NCBI GenBank assembly: GCA_949126835.1
Contig: OX421495.1
Coordinates: forward strand, 25,320,829-25,384,828
DNA from: Anisus vortex
Lineage: Eukaryota; Mollusca; Gastropoda; Planorbidae
DNA: 64,000 nucleotides
Direction: 5' to 3'
The position numbers and the translations under genes were made by a program. The notes beneath the pieces were generated by a model. That model had not been told where the DNA came from. It worked only from the letters and a program-made list of their open reading frames with translations, and did not search any database. This document shows positions 34,799 through 47,400 of this stretch, in pieces. Positions within the stretch are counted from its first letter, which is position 1; every line of letters begins with the position of its first letter.

Positions 34799-37402
34799 CA
34801 GGGGTCTCAAAACTTTTCAGCCCGAGGGCCGCATTAACTATTAAACAGCAGCTCGGGGGCCGACTACACACTCGAGGTCCGAATAAAAAATAATCAAAAC
34901 ATGGATGTTGTTTTTCATTATTAATTTATTATTATTTTATTCAGTTAATATTTAATAAAAAACTGTTACACTACACATGAACACCTGTATTCGTGGAAAT
35001 GTAGATTAATTGTTTCCTGGATGCCAAAAAAAAGCAGACATTTCTGGCTTTAGATTTGATGTCCCTTACATCAACTTTGACCTGAGATTATCAACGGACA
35101 AGTTTGCTCTCAAATTGTTTTTGACGCAGATATGTTGTTCCAAAAATTAGAAGGTACCTTGATGCAAAAGTTTTGACATTAGGAAAGTCTTCCTTGGGCA
35201 AAAACTGGTAAAAACCCATAAAATTATGTCCTTCTTTGAACTTATCCCTAAGGCGGTCATTAGTTTGCAACTCAATGACCTCCAGCTGCAGTTCATCTGG
35301 GCAACTGGCTCCGTCTGCTTCAAATGGGTTTTAAAACAGTCTCAATTCTTCTGTGAATCCAAATCAGAAAACCGCTCGTGAAACTGCAGCTGGAGGTCTT
35401 TGATGATCTCGCATGCAAATGACGCGGGGAACTTAGCTGTTGCTTCAGCCATGAATACCTTGCACTGCTGAAAGTGCGCCAAGTTGTTGGCCTGTACTTG
35501 TTCCAAAAAACAAGATAAGTTTGAATCTGAAGGCCTTTACGTGGGTGGATAGATCAGAAACAAAATTTTTCTCTAATTGTAGTTTTAGGTTCAGAAAAAA
35601 ACTAAATGTCTAGTTATGTCTGTAGCAAAGGTCAATTTCCATACCCACTCTTCATCAGACAGTAATGGCTCTGGCTTGCCTTTACTTTCCAGGAACTCAC
35701 CTGTTTCCTTTCTTAGCTTACTCTGCTCAGAACTTTCTCACAACTTAGCCATCTTACTGCTGTGTAATATGGTAAATCTTTCGATTCTGTGTCTGTATCT
35801 TTCAACATGTCTCTGAACTGTCTATGACTGCGCCCATGTGACCTTATTAAATTGATCATCTTTACCACAGGATTCAGTACACTGCTAATGTCCATATATT
35901 TAGCACACAAAGCTTGCTGGTGAATAATACAATGCAGGAACATTGGTTGTGGAATGTTTTTTTTTCATTACACATCTGCTTCCCTTGTCCAACCAAGCCG
36001 TTCTTTATTCCACTCATGTTCTTTCCTCCATCAACAGTCAGGCAACTGAGGTTAGTCCAGTCCAAGTTATAATCAGTAAATGTTTTTTCAACTCATTGAA
36101 TATATCCTCTCCGGTAACAGTGTCATACATGCTGTGTAGGGAAGCCAGCTCTTTTGTTATGTTCATGTCTTCATCCACACCTCTAATGAACATAAGCGTT
36201 TGAGAAGTGGAACAGCTGTACAGCGATTCACCCATTTGAATTGAAAAATGGCGAAACTTTCTTGCATTCTTCGCTATTTGATTCACAACTTTTTCATAAC
36301 TGGAACATAGCGTGCAATGGTATTTGCGCCCAAAGCTATATTTTTAAATTGTTTTGACTTTTCTGGGCAAAGTTCCTCAGCCACCTCCAACAAACATTCA
36401 TTCACTACTTCACCATCTGTAGACGGTTTGCCACTTTTAGCCAGGACATAAGCAACTTCAAAACTGGCCTTAGTTAAAGATTCGTTTTCATTTGAGGATT
36501 TACTGAACAATGTCCTCTGAGATGTGAGTTGATTTTGTAATTTAGCTAATTTTTCTGCACGGACTTCACCCTCCAAATGTGCATATTTCTCCTGATGTTT
36601 GCTTTGATGATGACGGCGCAGGTTGTATTCTTTCATCACAGCCACAGTTTCATTGCAAATCACATACAATGCTTTCTCTCCGGATCTTATGAAGAAGTAT
36701 TTCAAACTCCATTCTTCTTGAAATTGCCGACATTTATTTTCCTCTTCTCTGCCATCGTTGGACACTAAAATATAATGAAAAATAGTGAAACTGAAAGTAT
36801 CTTGCACACAATATCGCCCAAAAAACTGATTAAGAGAACTAATTTCATCGCAATTATAGTTGCAAATTACCAGAAACAAGTTAAACTTACCTGAATAAAA
36901 AGTGCAAATATATTCACTTATGGTAGAGAGATTGTTGCTTTTAATGTTTTCTCTTCAGAACTGGCAAAATGTTATCAAACCTTTTAAAAACTCTGATACT
37001 AAAATTTCAGAAAAGCCAAGTTGTGCTCTTAAAAAAAAAGTTATAATAAACAGTCTCTGTGACCTATTTTGTGCCCCCCCCCCCCCTTTTGTTTTTTCAA
37101 CTGCATCCACGTGCACCTTTCCCCTTCCCCACCTCTTTTTTTGTTGTTACAAAAACAAGAATCAACATATAAAATAAAATGAATTATTTTTTTATTCTTG
37201 GTTATGGAAACAATAATGTCTTTGTTAATATATTTTCGAAATTTACTTTAATTAGTAGGCCAACAATGATACGCGCCCAAGGCTAGCTATTTTAATTGGT
37301 GCAACTTAACAGGATATAGGTATTTTTTTTCTGTAGTCAAAAGGGACTCCCCGGGCCGCATGAAGGGGCCTCGCGAACCGATGCGGCCCGCAGTTTGGGT
37401 CC
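34799..37402 (-). pseudogene. Decayed hAT transposon with GTF2IRD2/ZBED-like transposase
   Basis: On - the fragments run in order. At 36879-36283 is a BED-finger-like N-terminus (RQFQEEWSLKYFF, ALYVICNETVAVMKEYNLRR, HHQSKHQEKY) followed by YVLAKSGKPSTDGEVV. At 36286-35713 come MGESLYSC, DVNI-type core pieces, CLTVDGGKNMSG, LHCIIHQQALCAK and LPYYTAVRWLS, in several frames. The C-terminal part to about 35000 is unreadable in one frame. The left end CAGGGGTCTCAAAAC and GGGCCGC-bearing termini on both sides look hAT-like; flanks GTCTAGTC and GTCCAGAC agree at 6 of 8. The transposase is dead. The right boundary is approximate. Confidence 0.75.
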
Positions 37403-38806
37403 AGACTATTTTCTTTAAAGTCTTCAAACCTTTTTTTTGTTTTCAAAAATGTTTATTCAGTGAAAATCATTGACAATAGTATTTATATATTTTTTTTAAC
37501 ATTTAGAGAAAGGATAGAAGACAGATATTTCCATTTTTACAATACTAAAGGATAGAAGACAATAAAGAGAATTTGAAACAAAAAACTGTTCGAAATGAAT
37601 CTTTTTCTAACTAATCCAGTTTTACTTCCATTCATTTCGTTTATTTTACGTAATAGTATAATTCATTCGTTCATAGCTTTCATCCTTACATTAACAGAAT
37701 GTATCATTTGAAAACAATGCATTAATTTATGACGTATTTGGGAACTATAAATAAGATGTACAAATGTAAAAAGGCAATAAAATTGGGTTTGGTTCGATAA
37801 TTACGTTTAAGTAATGTGGTCATTTTGAATATAGTATGTGTATAGTGATATGTTTTTGTAATACAAAGAAAGGATAGAAGACGGTTATATTTAGTTTTAA
37901 ACAAATCCAAGGGATAGAAAACAGCATTGAGATTAAATGTTAGTTATTTATTCACTTATGTCCCTTATTCAGGGTACAGTTAAAACAAAATTCATGAGAT
38001 TATTTACGAAGAGAAAATTTATATTGGTCATATAACTATCTGTACATAGGCAGTGACTTTTCTATATCATTGTGTGGTAAAAATTGTTAGCCTTCACTTT
38101 ATTTAGCGTTAAAAGGAGGGGGTAAACGTAATCGAGAGGCGGGTGGTGTTGGGTGGTGTTACATTGTTACAAGTTTAATAAAGTTCTCCGTCCCTTCCCC
38201 TTCAGGATGGAGTTTATGTGTACTGACGGAGTTGATGTTACTTTGGGCGCTTTAGGAGGCAAGTGTGTAGAACGATGTCCACACGGCTTTCTAGCTTCCC
38301 TCCCCTCCCGCCACGGGACCTGGAGACCTCCAGTCCTCACCAGACGTCGGCCGGCCACTCGTGTCGATGGAGGGGGTGGGGGCTGGTATTTTTATACCGT
38401 TTATTGAGTTGGCTGGGTCAAGAAGGTTTTTGTTTTGAAATTCGTAGTCATCAAAATATTGTAATATGTACATTGTTAAATGTTAAAGGGTAAAATACAT
38501 ATAACAAGAAAAGAAAAACAAAGTATAGGAGTGTAGAAGAGGGTCCTCAGTGTGCTACCGAGTTTCCTCCCCTGCACAACGCATGGCAACCTTTTCTCTC
38601 TGTGTATCGAAATCACCCGAGCGTGAAGTCAGTTAGTTGGCTCTGCGTGTCCTCGTCATCTGGTCATAGTGTGTTTGTTTGTTTTGCTATATTATCCAAG
38701 GGGAGAAATGTCTAAAAATAACCTTTTTAAATTTCATCGTATCGTTTATTTTGCAATAGTTGGACTTGTAAAGCGAGATTATTTTGTAGTTTGACTCGAA
38801 AAGGCT
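37403..38806. other. Gene-free region with a dispersed 15-bp repeat
   Basis: AAAGGATAGAAGAC or a close variant occurs four times, as two pairs about 40 bp apart (near 37512/37549 and 37869/37908). A GC-richer patch at 38190-38400 may belong to the 3' side of the retroelement ORF on -, but no frame is convincing. Confidence 0.4.
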
Positions 38807-40291
38807 TTATTTCTCCATATCTATTAGTAGGCGGGGCGGAGTCTTGTCGGGGTCTAATTCTACTTCGTCTACTTCTGTTTCTTCAGCCCAAGAGGCGTGC
38901 CTTGGTTGTTGGGCAGCGTTCTTGGGGGTCTTATTTAGGTCTTCTTTGTCTGCCTTGTTCGTTTCCCCTTTGTCTGTCTTCTCTGGTGGTTTCTCCGGCT
39001 CTCCTCTGAGGTAGGGTATGATTTTGCGATTTACCCCCTTTGGGGTGTTGGAGTCGTCAATATCTTCCTTTGATTGTGGAGGTTTCCTTCCTGTTGCACG
39101 TTCGTAGTCTACATAATCGGGGTCCTCCGGATCGTTAGGGTCCTCTCGGGCTACATAGTAGCCTACATAAGTTCCTTTTCTTCCATATCTCATCCGGTAC
39201 AGAATTTCTCCATGCTCGTCTAGGTATGCCGGCTCGTGTGGATTAGTGGGAGAAGCAATTAACCGGAAGGGGCGCTTTGTTGACTTGGTTCGTTTTTTTT
39301 GGGGGGATGAGGTTTTCACAGGGGTTTCTTGGAAATTTAATGCAGGGGGTGGTACTGTGATCTGGGGAGCGGGTTCGGCTCTAGTATCTAAAGGTGCCAC
39401 CTGTGGGTCGGGCCCGTGGGTTGTTGACGTAGGATCAGGGCGGGCAGGGGTTGTTGAGGCCTGCAGGTTCTTCTGTTGATCGGAGAAGTGGATTGCTGGG
39501 GCAGGTTCACCCTGTTTGTCAACGGTCATAAGGGTCGCCGCCTGTTTACTTGGGTCCTCCCGTACAGCATGGGCTGGCGGTGGAGGATGGATTGGGACAT
39601 CTACAGTGGGGGGCTGAGCGTTGATACCCATCAGCGGTCGGAGGGGGCTCTGGGATCGGGCAGCCGCCGTTGCATAAGACCTTCTCCGCGGACATTGGTT
39701 TGGCCAATGTGTGTCCTCCTGGCAGCGGTAACATTGCTGACGCCTCCCGGGGACCGTCACCAAAAGGCGATAGTGGCGCGGGTCTCCCTCATATTCAATA
39801 GATAAATAGTGAGGGATCCCGCGATCTTTTCTTGGTCGTACTTCCGCCGTCCACTTATCGGCCGGGGAGTTTGGAGGCTGTTTTACATGGACATCAGAGT
39901 TGGGTTCTGCGAGATCTTGGAATATTTTCCTGACAAAGTCTTTTTTAATCTCGGCGGTGAGCCAATGTATAGTTATTTTTACTAAGTCCTGCTGGTGTGG
40001 TTTTACTCTTATTAGAAAGCTTTCTTTATCGCCGAATTCGTGATTACTTATTTGTTTCTTTACCTCGAAGGTGGTTTTTAGATACCATATGGTGGGGTTT
40101 TCCAGTCTGTACAGGGCCTTCACATCTTCGGCCTTTAGGCCAATGGTGGAAAGTATGCGTTGCATGTTACTAAGTTGCGCAGCATTGGGTCCTGTTAGCT
40201 CTAGGACTAACGTGTCTGGGGCGTGTGTGTAGCCTACATCCAGGTCTTCCTTGGTCGCTTTATAGTGCGTCGGGAGGGGAGCGGTTGCCAT
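38807..40291 (-). CDS. Intact gag/ORF1-like retroelement protein with CCHC zinc knuckle, 494 residues
   Basis: A single open frame of 494 codons. The second ATG (40291) was chosen over 40330 because it sits in ACCATGG, a near-ideal start context, and begins MATAPLPTHYK. Residues about 1-190 form a folded-looking, charged domain of the kind found in LINE ORF1/Gag-like proteins (for example LVLELTGPNAAQL and WTAEVRPRKDRGIPHYL). Next is a CCHC knuckle CYRCQEDTHWPNQC (about 200-213), a Pro/Thr/Ser-rich linker, and an acidic, Lys-rich C-terminus ending PPRLLIDMEK. Base composition is clearly GC-richer than the flanks. No RT, integrase or LTR is seen beside it, so it could be an ORF1-only non-autonomous element, the 5' part of a truncated LINE, or a domesticated gag-like gene related in layout to ZCCHC3. 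Confidence 0.75.
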   Translation of the reverse strand: MATAPLPTHYKATKEDLDVGYTHAPDTLVLELTGPNAAQLSNMQRILSTIGLKAEDVKALYRLENPTIWYLKTTFEVKKQISNHEFGDKESFLIRVKPHQQDLVKITIHWLTAEIKKDFVRKIFQDLAEPNSDVHVKQPPNSPADKWTAEVRPRKDRGIPHYLSIEYEGDPRHYRLLVTVPGRRQQCYRCQEDTHWPNQCPRRRSYATAAARSQSPLRPLMGINAQPPTVDVPIHPPPPAHAVREDPSKQAATLMTVDKQGEPAPAIHFSDQQKNLQASTTPARPDPTSTTHGPDPQVAPLDTRAEPAPQITVPPPALNFQETPVKTSSPQKKRTKSTKRPFRLIASPTNPHEPAYLDEHGEILYRMRYGRKGTYVGYYVAREDPNDPEDPDYVDYERATGRKPPQSKEDIDDSNTPKGVNRKIIPYLRGEPEKPPEKTDKGETNKADKEDLNKTPKNAAQQPRHASWAEETEVDEVELDPDKTPPRLLIDMEK

Positions 40292-41535
40292 GGTCGAGCA
40301 CGGGGGAAAAAACAAAACAAAGGGTAGCACACTTACCCTTCAGCTAAAACAGGGTCACTCCGCGTGCTGGAGTACTGTTGTTCCGTTTCGCCGTGTGTTG
40401 CCGTCTGCTCCTGGTGGTAAGGTGCGTGCTGGTCTTCGGTGTCAAGCTAGCTACAGGTGTCGCTGGTTACCGGGTGGTACAGCACGCCTTCGAGGAGGTA
40501 GCTCTGTAAAGACCGGCCCGGGATGGCCTTCGATTGCCGTTCACCGGACTTCTGGCGCTGCAAACTGGGGGTGGTCGACGGTGCGTTTCAAAAGGACGGC
40601 CAGGGGTGGCCACTGGTAGAACTGATCCCTAAAAGGCTTTTCAAAAATGTGTTATAGATAAATCTTGTAGTATGTCGGTACTAGTCAAACGAGTAAATGC
40701 AAATGAAAACAAGCTAGTAGTTAAAAAGGTGTTTTAAAAATTACATTTATAATGTAAAACATTAACTAATTAATTGTTCATTTATTACGTATTTTTATCA
40801 ATTTGAGTACCGGTTTTGGTATACGCATATACAATATTCTTTTTCAAATCGTATAGTAAAAAAATTGTTTACTAAAATCATTGCTTTAGAGACTTAAAAT
40901 TAGGACTATTATCTCCCTTGATTAGATTTAGTAAGACATGTTTAATTGTGCTTTAAAAAAAAATAATATCGGGCTACCTATTTTTTTTTAAACTAAAAGA
41001 ATACGGTTTCAATAACATACCAACATTATATGTTACATCTTAATAGGGGTCAAATAACCATTTCATGTCGCCTAAGACCACCGGAAAATACATATTTTAT
41101 TAGTCTACAGGCGCCCCCCCCCTCCTCCACATGCAGATATATCCACATACGAGCACAGAATAAGTATATTTCTTTTCTGTGCATACGAGTATCCGGCGTG
41201 ATGACATCAGCGCACCAACCCCATCACATTCCTACTTTAAACAGTTGCGAAAACAGTCGGATGCGCCGAACTACTATTTTACACTGAAGTCAGATGGTTG
41301 TCGAGAGGAAAAAATTTAAAAACGTGTTTTGAGCTTCGTGATAAACTCAGAACTCTTTAACTTTAAAATCAGAAAGCAAGACCGCAGTTCAAAGCACTTT
41401 ATGGCGATAAAAGTTAACTGCAGAAAATAGCTTATTTTGTTGACATTTTTTAAATATTTAATGAGTAAAATTTATCACTGGCAGAACCAGTTAAATTTTG
41501 TAACAAACCTTAATTTGTCTGAAAAGATCGGATCA
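40292..41535. other. 5' flank of the gag-like ORF, then AT-rich DNA
   Basis: 40292-40625 continues the GC-rich composition and may be 5' UTR or promoter of the gag-like ORF on -. 40630-41535 is AT-rich with a C run near 41114 and no gene. Confidence 0.4.
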
Positions 41536-41971
41536 TTACAAATAAAATTTTAGCTTTGGCATACAAAATTGGATGTAAATAAAATATACATGTTGCTTAA
41601 CTTATCTACTTTCTTTGAGGAACATGACATCAAACCAGAAAAAAGGATTGCAATAATGATTTTTACGATACTGAATTTTGTGAAAGAACACTTGCACATG
41701 CTTGCCGACGAAATTTCATCGTACCTTTCAAATTTATCTGACACTTCATTTGCTGTTGAAAGAAGGTCACGTGCAGTCAAATTTGAAGATGTTCCCGAGT
41801 CAACACAAGAGAAGTTCATTTATTAACAAATAATTTCTCTACAATGCCAATTACAAAATTCAGGACCAAGTGTTTGCAGTCATGTTCTATTCTGTCTGAG
41901 ACTGTGTTGCGCCTTCTTCTTCCATCTCCAGCAACTTATCTTTGTGAAAGGGCTTTCCAGTTAGTTGATTA
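41536..41971 (+). pseudogene. hAT transposase C-terminal region, left part, split by the LTR element
   Basis: 41569-41826 and the following sequence read like the end of a ZBED5/FAM200-type hAT transposase: EEHDIKPEKRIAIM, HMLADEISSYLSNLSD, then LRLLLPSPATYLCERAFQLVDY up to 41971. The LTR element begins at the next base. The right part resumes after 50006. No intact N-terminus or left terminal repeat was found. Confidence 0.65.
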
Positions 41972-43010
41972 TGTTACGAAACGTAAATTCCCTACATTGT
42001 AATGTTAATAAACCAATTAAATCATTTAAGCGAATTGCGTTTAAACGATATAAAATATTTCTCAGCTCAAAGTTTCCCCCGGGTTTTCCCTAACCTAATG
42101 AGAGCATTATTGTTTTTTATTAACCTCGATAAAAACATGAACTGCCCACGCACCTACAGCGTGTCAAGGCCGTCCGGTCTCTCCTTATTTTGTTAGAGCA
42201 TTATTGCTTGTTCTTAATAAAAAGACATTCTGATCACGCAGTCAGCACGCAGGCTTGATTAAAATATTCGTGTCACTAGGCTGTCTGGTTTTTCCAACGA
42301 TTGACCCATAATATATTTCTACGCGATTCGACACTTTTAGTTTTAGTTCTTGGCTTGCATTCGATCTAGTAACATCAAATATTCTCCGCTCTGAGTATCA
42401 TTTCTATTTGATTTGTATTAGGGAAAATTTATTATTCTACTATTAACTACAATGCTATATGTTCATTGAGGATATTCATTACTAATTGGAATATGTGTAT
42501 TTCTTGATTGTGTATATAATATTATTTGGATTCCTACTGGATTGATGTTGTAAATTAAACCAAATTTATCGTTGCTTTCTACACAACTTGGTTAACGTCA
42601 ATATTTCAAAGTTATATACATGTGTGTATGTGTAATATTTATACAACTATTTTAATAATCTACACTACCACTCAACATCGAGGTTCTTGCTGTATAATAT
42701 GAGCCACACAAATAATTATACATGAAGTAAATCAACTGAAAACTCTAAAACTACGCTATGTGAATTGCCAGGGGATACTAAGAACCACGGAATACTCTAG
42801 ACAACTACAAATAAACTTCAGAATGATATAATAAGATCTTCACTAATACAAGGATACTCACACTAATAATAACAATACTATAACTATTATTTTCATAAAT
42901 TGAATGGGGGCTCTAGCCGTAATAACATTATAAATCATAATTATACTTGTGTGATCTAAATAGAAGGTCTCATCCATAATCTATTATGGTGAATAAACTG
43001 CCTTGTAATA
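41972..43010 (+). repeat. 5' LTR of the Gmr1-like element
   Basis: 1,039 bp, from TGTTACGAAACG to CCTTGTAATA, nearly identical to the 3' LTR. The terminal bases TGTTA...TAATA are one base from a perfect inverted repeat. Confidence 0.95.
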
Positions 43011-43013
43011 AAA

Positions 43014-43031
43014 TGGGTTTTGCTCGTCAGT
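43014..43031 (+). other. Probable primer binding site of the Gmr1-like element
   Basis: Three bases after the 5' LTR comes TGGGTTTTGCTCGTCAGT. It shares TGGG and GCTCGTC with the tRNA-Pro-type site of the second element (59588-59605), at the same spacing, but is diverged. The primer tRNA is uncertain. Confidence 0.4.
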
Positions 43032-43414
43032 GATTTACTAACAAAAGTTTGGAGGATTTACTTCAACTTCAAGAATCGTTATACTATTTACACAAACTAT
43101 TTACAACTGCCGTAATACATACTCGTAACTTGGATGGATTGTGTTGGAAAATATGAACAATATACAATATACTAAAGATTGTGATTGAATTGAACATTGC
43201 TATTGAGAATCGGAAAACTTAACTATTCAGCCTGGAAAATTATCTGGTGTATTACCTTATCAAACAAAGTAACTCTAAGAAAGTATTTTTTTGTGACCTT
43301 GTTGTGACAAATCTGAACTGTGTGGTGTAGTGAATTATTCAAATGACAGAAAGTAAGTTGGACTCTTTATTGTATTATTAACAAGATTTATAGTAACTTT
43401 TAATAATATATAAA

Positions 43415-44487
43415 ATGGAAGCCACAAATAATCTTACATTGGATCCAGAGATATTTGATCTAACCTCAGAACAGCTTAATAAAATGTCAATGATACAATT
43501 AAAAGAATTGGCTAAATCATTGGGCATTTCTATCACAGAAACTAGGCCATCAAAAACTAAATTACTTCAAGAGGTAACTGAATGTTTAAGAAAACAAGGT
43601 ACACTAATTATTGAAGAAACTACTGCTAATGATAACATTAATGATGAATCAGATGATGAATTACCTTTTCCTATAACACAAAGAGTAAAGCATACAACTG
43701 GTGACTTAAGTGAAGAATGGAAATTTAAACTTGAGTTAAGAAAGATGGAATTAGAGATGGAAAGAGAAATAGCAAGAGAGAAAATAGCAAGCCAAGAAAG
43801 AATTGAGATAGCAAGGTCTCGTACGTCAAATCATTCGAATGCAAGCTCTGAAGCAGATGCAGAACTGTATAAGTTTAAGAAACATATTCCAGTTTTTGAA
43901 GATAATTCGGTGGAAGAGTTCTTCATGATTTTCGAGAGAAACGCTAGAGACTATCAATTTCCCGAGGGCAAGAAAGCTATACTCCTACGCTCAGCTCTGA
44001 ACAAAGGAAAGGCACTTGATGTTCATTAAGTCTTACTGAAGAGGAATTGTATGATTATGAACTGATCAAGAATAGAGTACTGCTAAGTTATGCATTGACA
44101 CCTGAAAAATATAGAAAAGTGTTTCGTGAGTCTAAGAAAGAACAGGAACAATCCCATGTTGATTTTCTAAGACAGAAAAAGAAATATTTTGAAAGATGGA
44201 TTCGATCCAAAGGTGTAAACAAAGACTTTGATAAATTAGCTAATCTTATGCTAATGGAAGACTTTAACAATAACATCAGAGGTGATGTAAGAATACATTT
44301 AGCAGACAAAGGTGTAGAACAAGTAGAAACAGCAGCAGTAATGGCAGACGAATATGTTATTATCCATTCCAGCAATAAATTTACAACAGTTGATAAATCT
44401 AAATTCCAGAATCGAGATATGAAGGTAGAAAAGAAAACCATGAATCCAAATGAATCCTATCAATCAAAGAGACCAGCAGAGCAATGA
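43415..44487 (+). pseudogene. gag of the Gmr1-like element (frameshifted)
   Basis: 43415-44029 gives MEATNNLTLDPEIF, then a SAP-like helix pair (LNKMSMIQLKELAKSLGI), an acidic stretch, a Glu/Arg-rich coiled coil (KMELEMEREIAREKIASQER) and the start of a capsid-like domain (FFMIFERNARDYQFP, LLRSALNKGKALDV). A one-base loss near 44024 shifts to the frame 44047-44487 (LTPEKYRKVFRESKKEQEQ, DFLRQKKKYFERWI). A compensating shift near 44450-44487 returns to the first frame before the zinc knuckle. The single-frame gag-pol of the second element shows that both shifts are damage rather than programmed. Confidence 0.85.
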
Positions 44488-47400
44488 AGGTCCAACAAAT
44501 TCCAAGCCAACCTGTAGCCATTGTAAACGAATTGGACATACTAAGGAAAAGTGCTGGATATTGAATGGGAACCCGAATAAAAAGAATGTTGTCTTATCGT
44601 ATGTAGCAATGCCAAAACAAAGAACTCATGTAAATGTAAAGAAGGATGTTAGAACTCAAACAGAGATACCTAGTGCTAATGCAGATAACCTGACAAAACA
44701 CACGTATCTAGGAAACTTGAAACCAGAAATAGTTCCTGAAATAGAGACAATGGTTTTCAATAATTCTAATTCTAATCTGAGCTCCAAGGAGTCTATATCA
44801 GATAGAACCACCATGAGTACTAAACATACCTCTTACAAAAATAACTTGGATACAGATCTCATCGATACTGAGATACCAAGCAATTGTTTACCATTCATTG
44901 AAGAAGGTACCGTGTCATCCATAATAAATGGTGTCACTAGTGAAAAGAACATCAGAATACTCCGTGATACAGGGGCTGAGGTTTCACTTCTTTTAGAGAA
45001 TACTGTTCCTACGTCACAATCGACATATACAGGACAGGATCTTACTATTCAAGGTGTATCAAGGAAAAATGTACAAGTTCCTTTGCATCAAATACAGCTG
45101 AAGAGTGCGTACTTCACTGGAAATGTAGTTGTGGGTGTATACAAATCACTTCCGTTTAAAGGCGTTTCTTTAATACTGGGAAATGATATTGCTGGAGATG
45201 TGGTGCATTCCATATCCAAGAAAAAACGATACCTCAATAAAAGTGAGAGCTTTATCAAACCTATATGCATCGTCACGAGAAGTATGGCCCAACAACAAAA
45301 GTCTGTCGAAACCATGTCAAAGTCAAAAATAGAACCAGAAATTGACCTACAGGCAACTTTCCTGGCTGACATCTTGAGTGGTCCCTCAGTCAAGACTACT
45401 GAAAGTAATTTGTCACCTCGACAATTACTCCTATTAGAACAGAATAGAGACTCAGGAATTAAACACCTGAAGAAAAAGGTGATAACTGCACAGGAGGCAG
45501 AAACTAAAGGAAATGGATTTTTTCTGAAGGAGGGAATGTTAATGCAAAAATGGAGAGATGTGAAATGTGATAATGACAATTGCAGAGAAGGAAGTCAGAT
45601 TGTGGTACCAGCCATATATCGCAATGACATCTTACACATGGCTCATGACACGCCATATGCTGGTCATCTAGGAGTGAACAAGACTTACCGTCGAATTCTT
45701 CCGTACTTCTATTGGCCTGGACTACATCGTGACGTCACAAAATACTGCAAGTCATGCAATACATGCCAGATAGTTGGTAAACCTAACCAGACTATACCGG
45801 TAGCACCTCTAAAGCCAATACCTGCCTTTGCAGAACCATTTAGCCACTTGCTAATAGACTGTGTAGGTCCTTTGCCTAAAACAAAGACAGGACACCAGTA
45901 CTTATTCACTATAATGTGCACTGCCACGAGATATCCTGAAGCTATTCCGCTACGCACCATTAACGCAGATAAGATATCTGACGCACTGATTGCATTTTGT
46001 TCAAGATACGGTCTTCCAAAGACTATACAGTCAGACCAAGGATCTAACTTTACATCAAAGCTGTTTAACCAGGTTTTAAAGAAACTAGGCATCCAACATG
46101 CAACTTCAACTGCGTACCATCCGCAAAGCCAAGGTGCCCTAGAAAGATATCATCAGACTCTGAAAACCATGCTCCGCACATACTGTTTTGAGAACACTGA
46201 AGACTGGGATCGCGGTATTCCATTCGCTCTTTTCGCGACTAGAGAAACTGTGCAGGAATCTCTTGGATTCAGTCCGTTCGAGTTAGTGTTTGGACATTCA
46301 GTTCGAGGACCTCTAAAACTGTTGCAGGAAACCTTGTTAAATTCTGATGAAGAGACTGGACTCGTAGCTTATGTGGATCAATTTAGCAATAGAATCTATC
46401 ATGCTTTTAATCATGTTAAAGATAATCTTTTGCAGGCTCAGAAAAGAATGAAAGGGTACTATGATGTCAAGGCCAGATCCCGATGTTTCCATCCTGGTGA
46501 TAAAGTCCTCATGTTGACCCAATTGTCTGGACAACCCCTGAGTGCAAAATATACAGGACCATATCAGGTTTTAGATAAAATCAGTGATGTAACATACCTT
46601 GTAAAAACCCCTGATAGAAGGAAAACACAGAGACTGTGCCATATAAACATGCTAAAACCTTATGTTGTTAGGGAAGAACAAACTGACATTAGGCCAGTGA
46701 GTGCTATCAAAACTGTTGAAACACCCCCGCCTAAATTTAAAAAGACAATCATAGAAAGTAAACTTCAGAACACTGAAGCACTTAAAAACCTCAATGATAA
46801 ACTGGCACATCTAGACTCAGGTGAACAGACTTCTATCAAGGGTTTAATCTATGATCATGTAAATTTGTTTAGTGATGTTCCTAACAAAACAACTTTGGTT
46901 ACCCATGATGTAGTTTTAAAAGATGATAATGTTAAACCTGTCAAACAACATCCGTATAGGGTTAATCCCATACAACTTGAACACATCCGTAAAGAAATTG
47001 ATTATATGCTGAGCAATGATATAATTACTCACAGTAACAGTGATTGGTCATCCCCATGTGTGTTGGTTCCCAAATCTGATGGTTCACTACGCTTTTGTGT
47101 AGACTATAGGAAATTAAACCAAGTGACAAAAACAGATTCGTATCCCATACCACGGATAGATGATTTAATCGATAGAGTAAGCACTGCAAACTATGTAACT
47201 AAGATTGACTTACTAACAGCTTATTTCCAAATCCCATTAACAGATAGGGCTTAGGAGGTATCAACTTTTGTTACTCCTGATGGATTATATAAGTTTAAAG
47301 TAATGCCATTCGGAATGGTCAATGCTCCAGCTAGTTTTCAAAGACTAATAAACACTATTATCCATGATATCCCACAATGCCATGCATATCTGGACGATAT

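Noticed and set aside
41569..41826. Possible host gene of 85 codons
   Set aside because: Sequence is a hAT transposase C-terminal piece continuing into LCERAFQ and resuming after the LTR element.
44440..44490. Programmed frameshift between gag and pol
   Set aside because: The sister element reads through in one frame, and the shift here exactly compensates an upstream one-base loss; damage is simpler.
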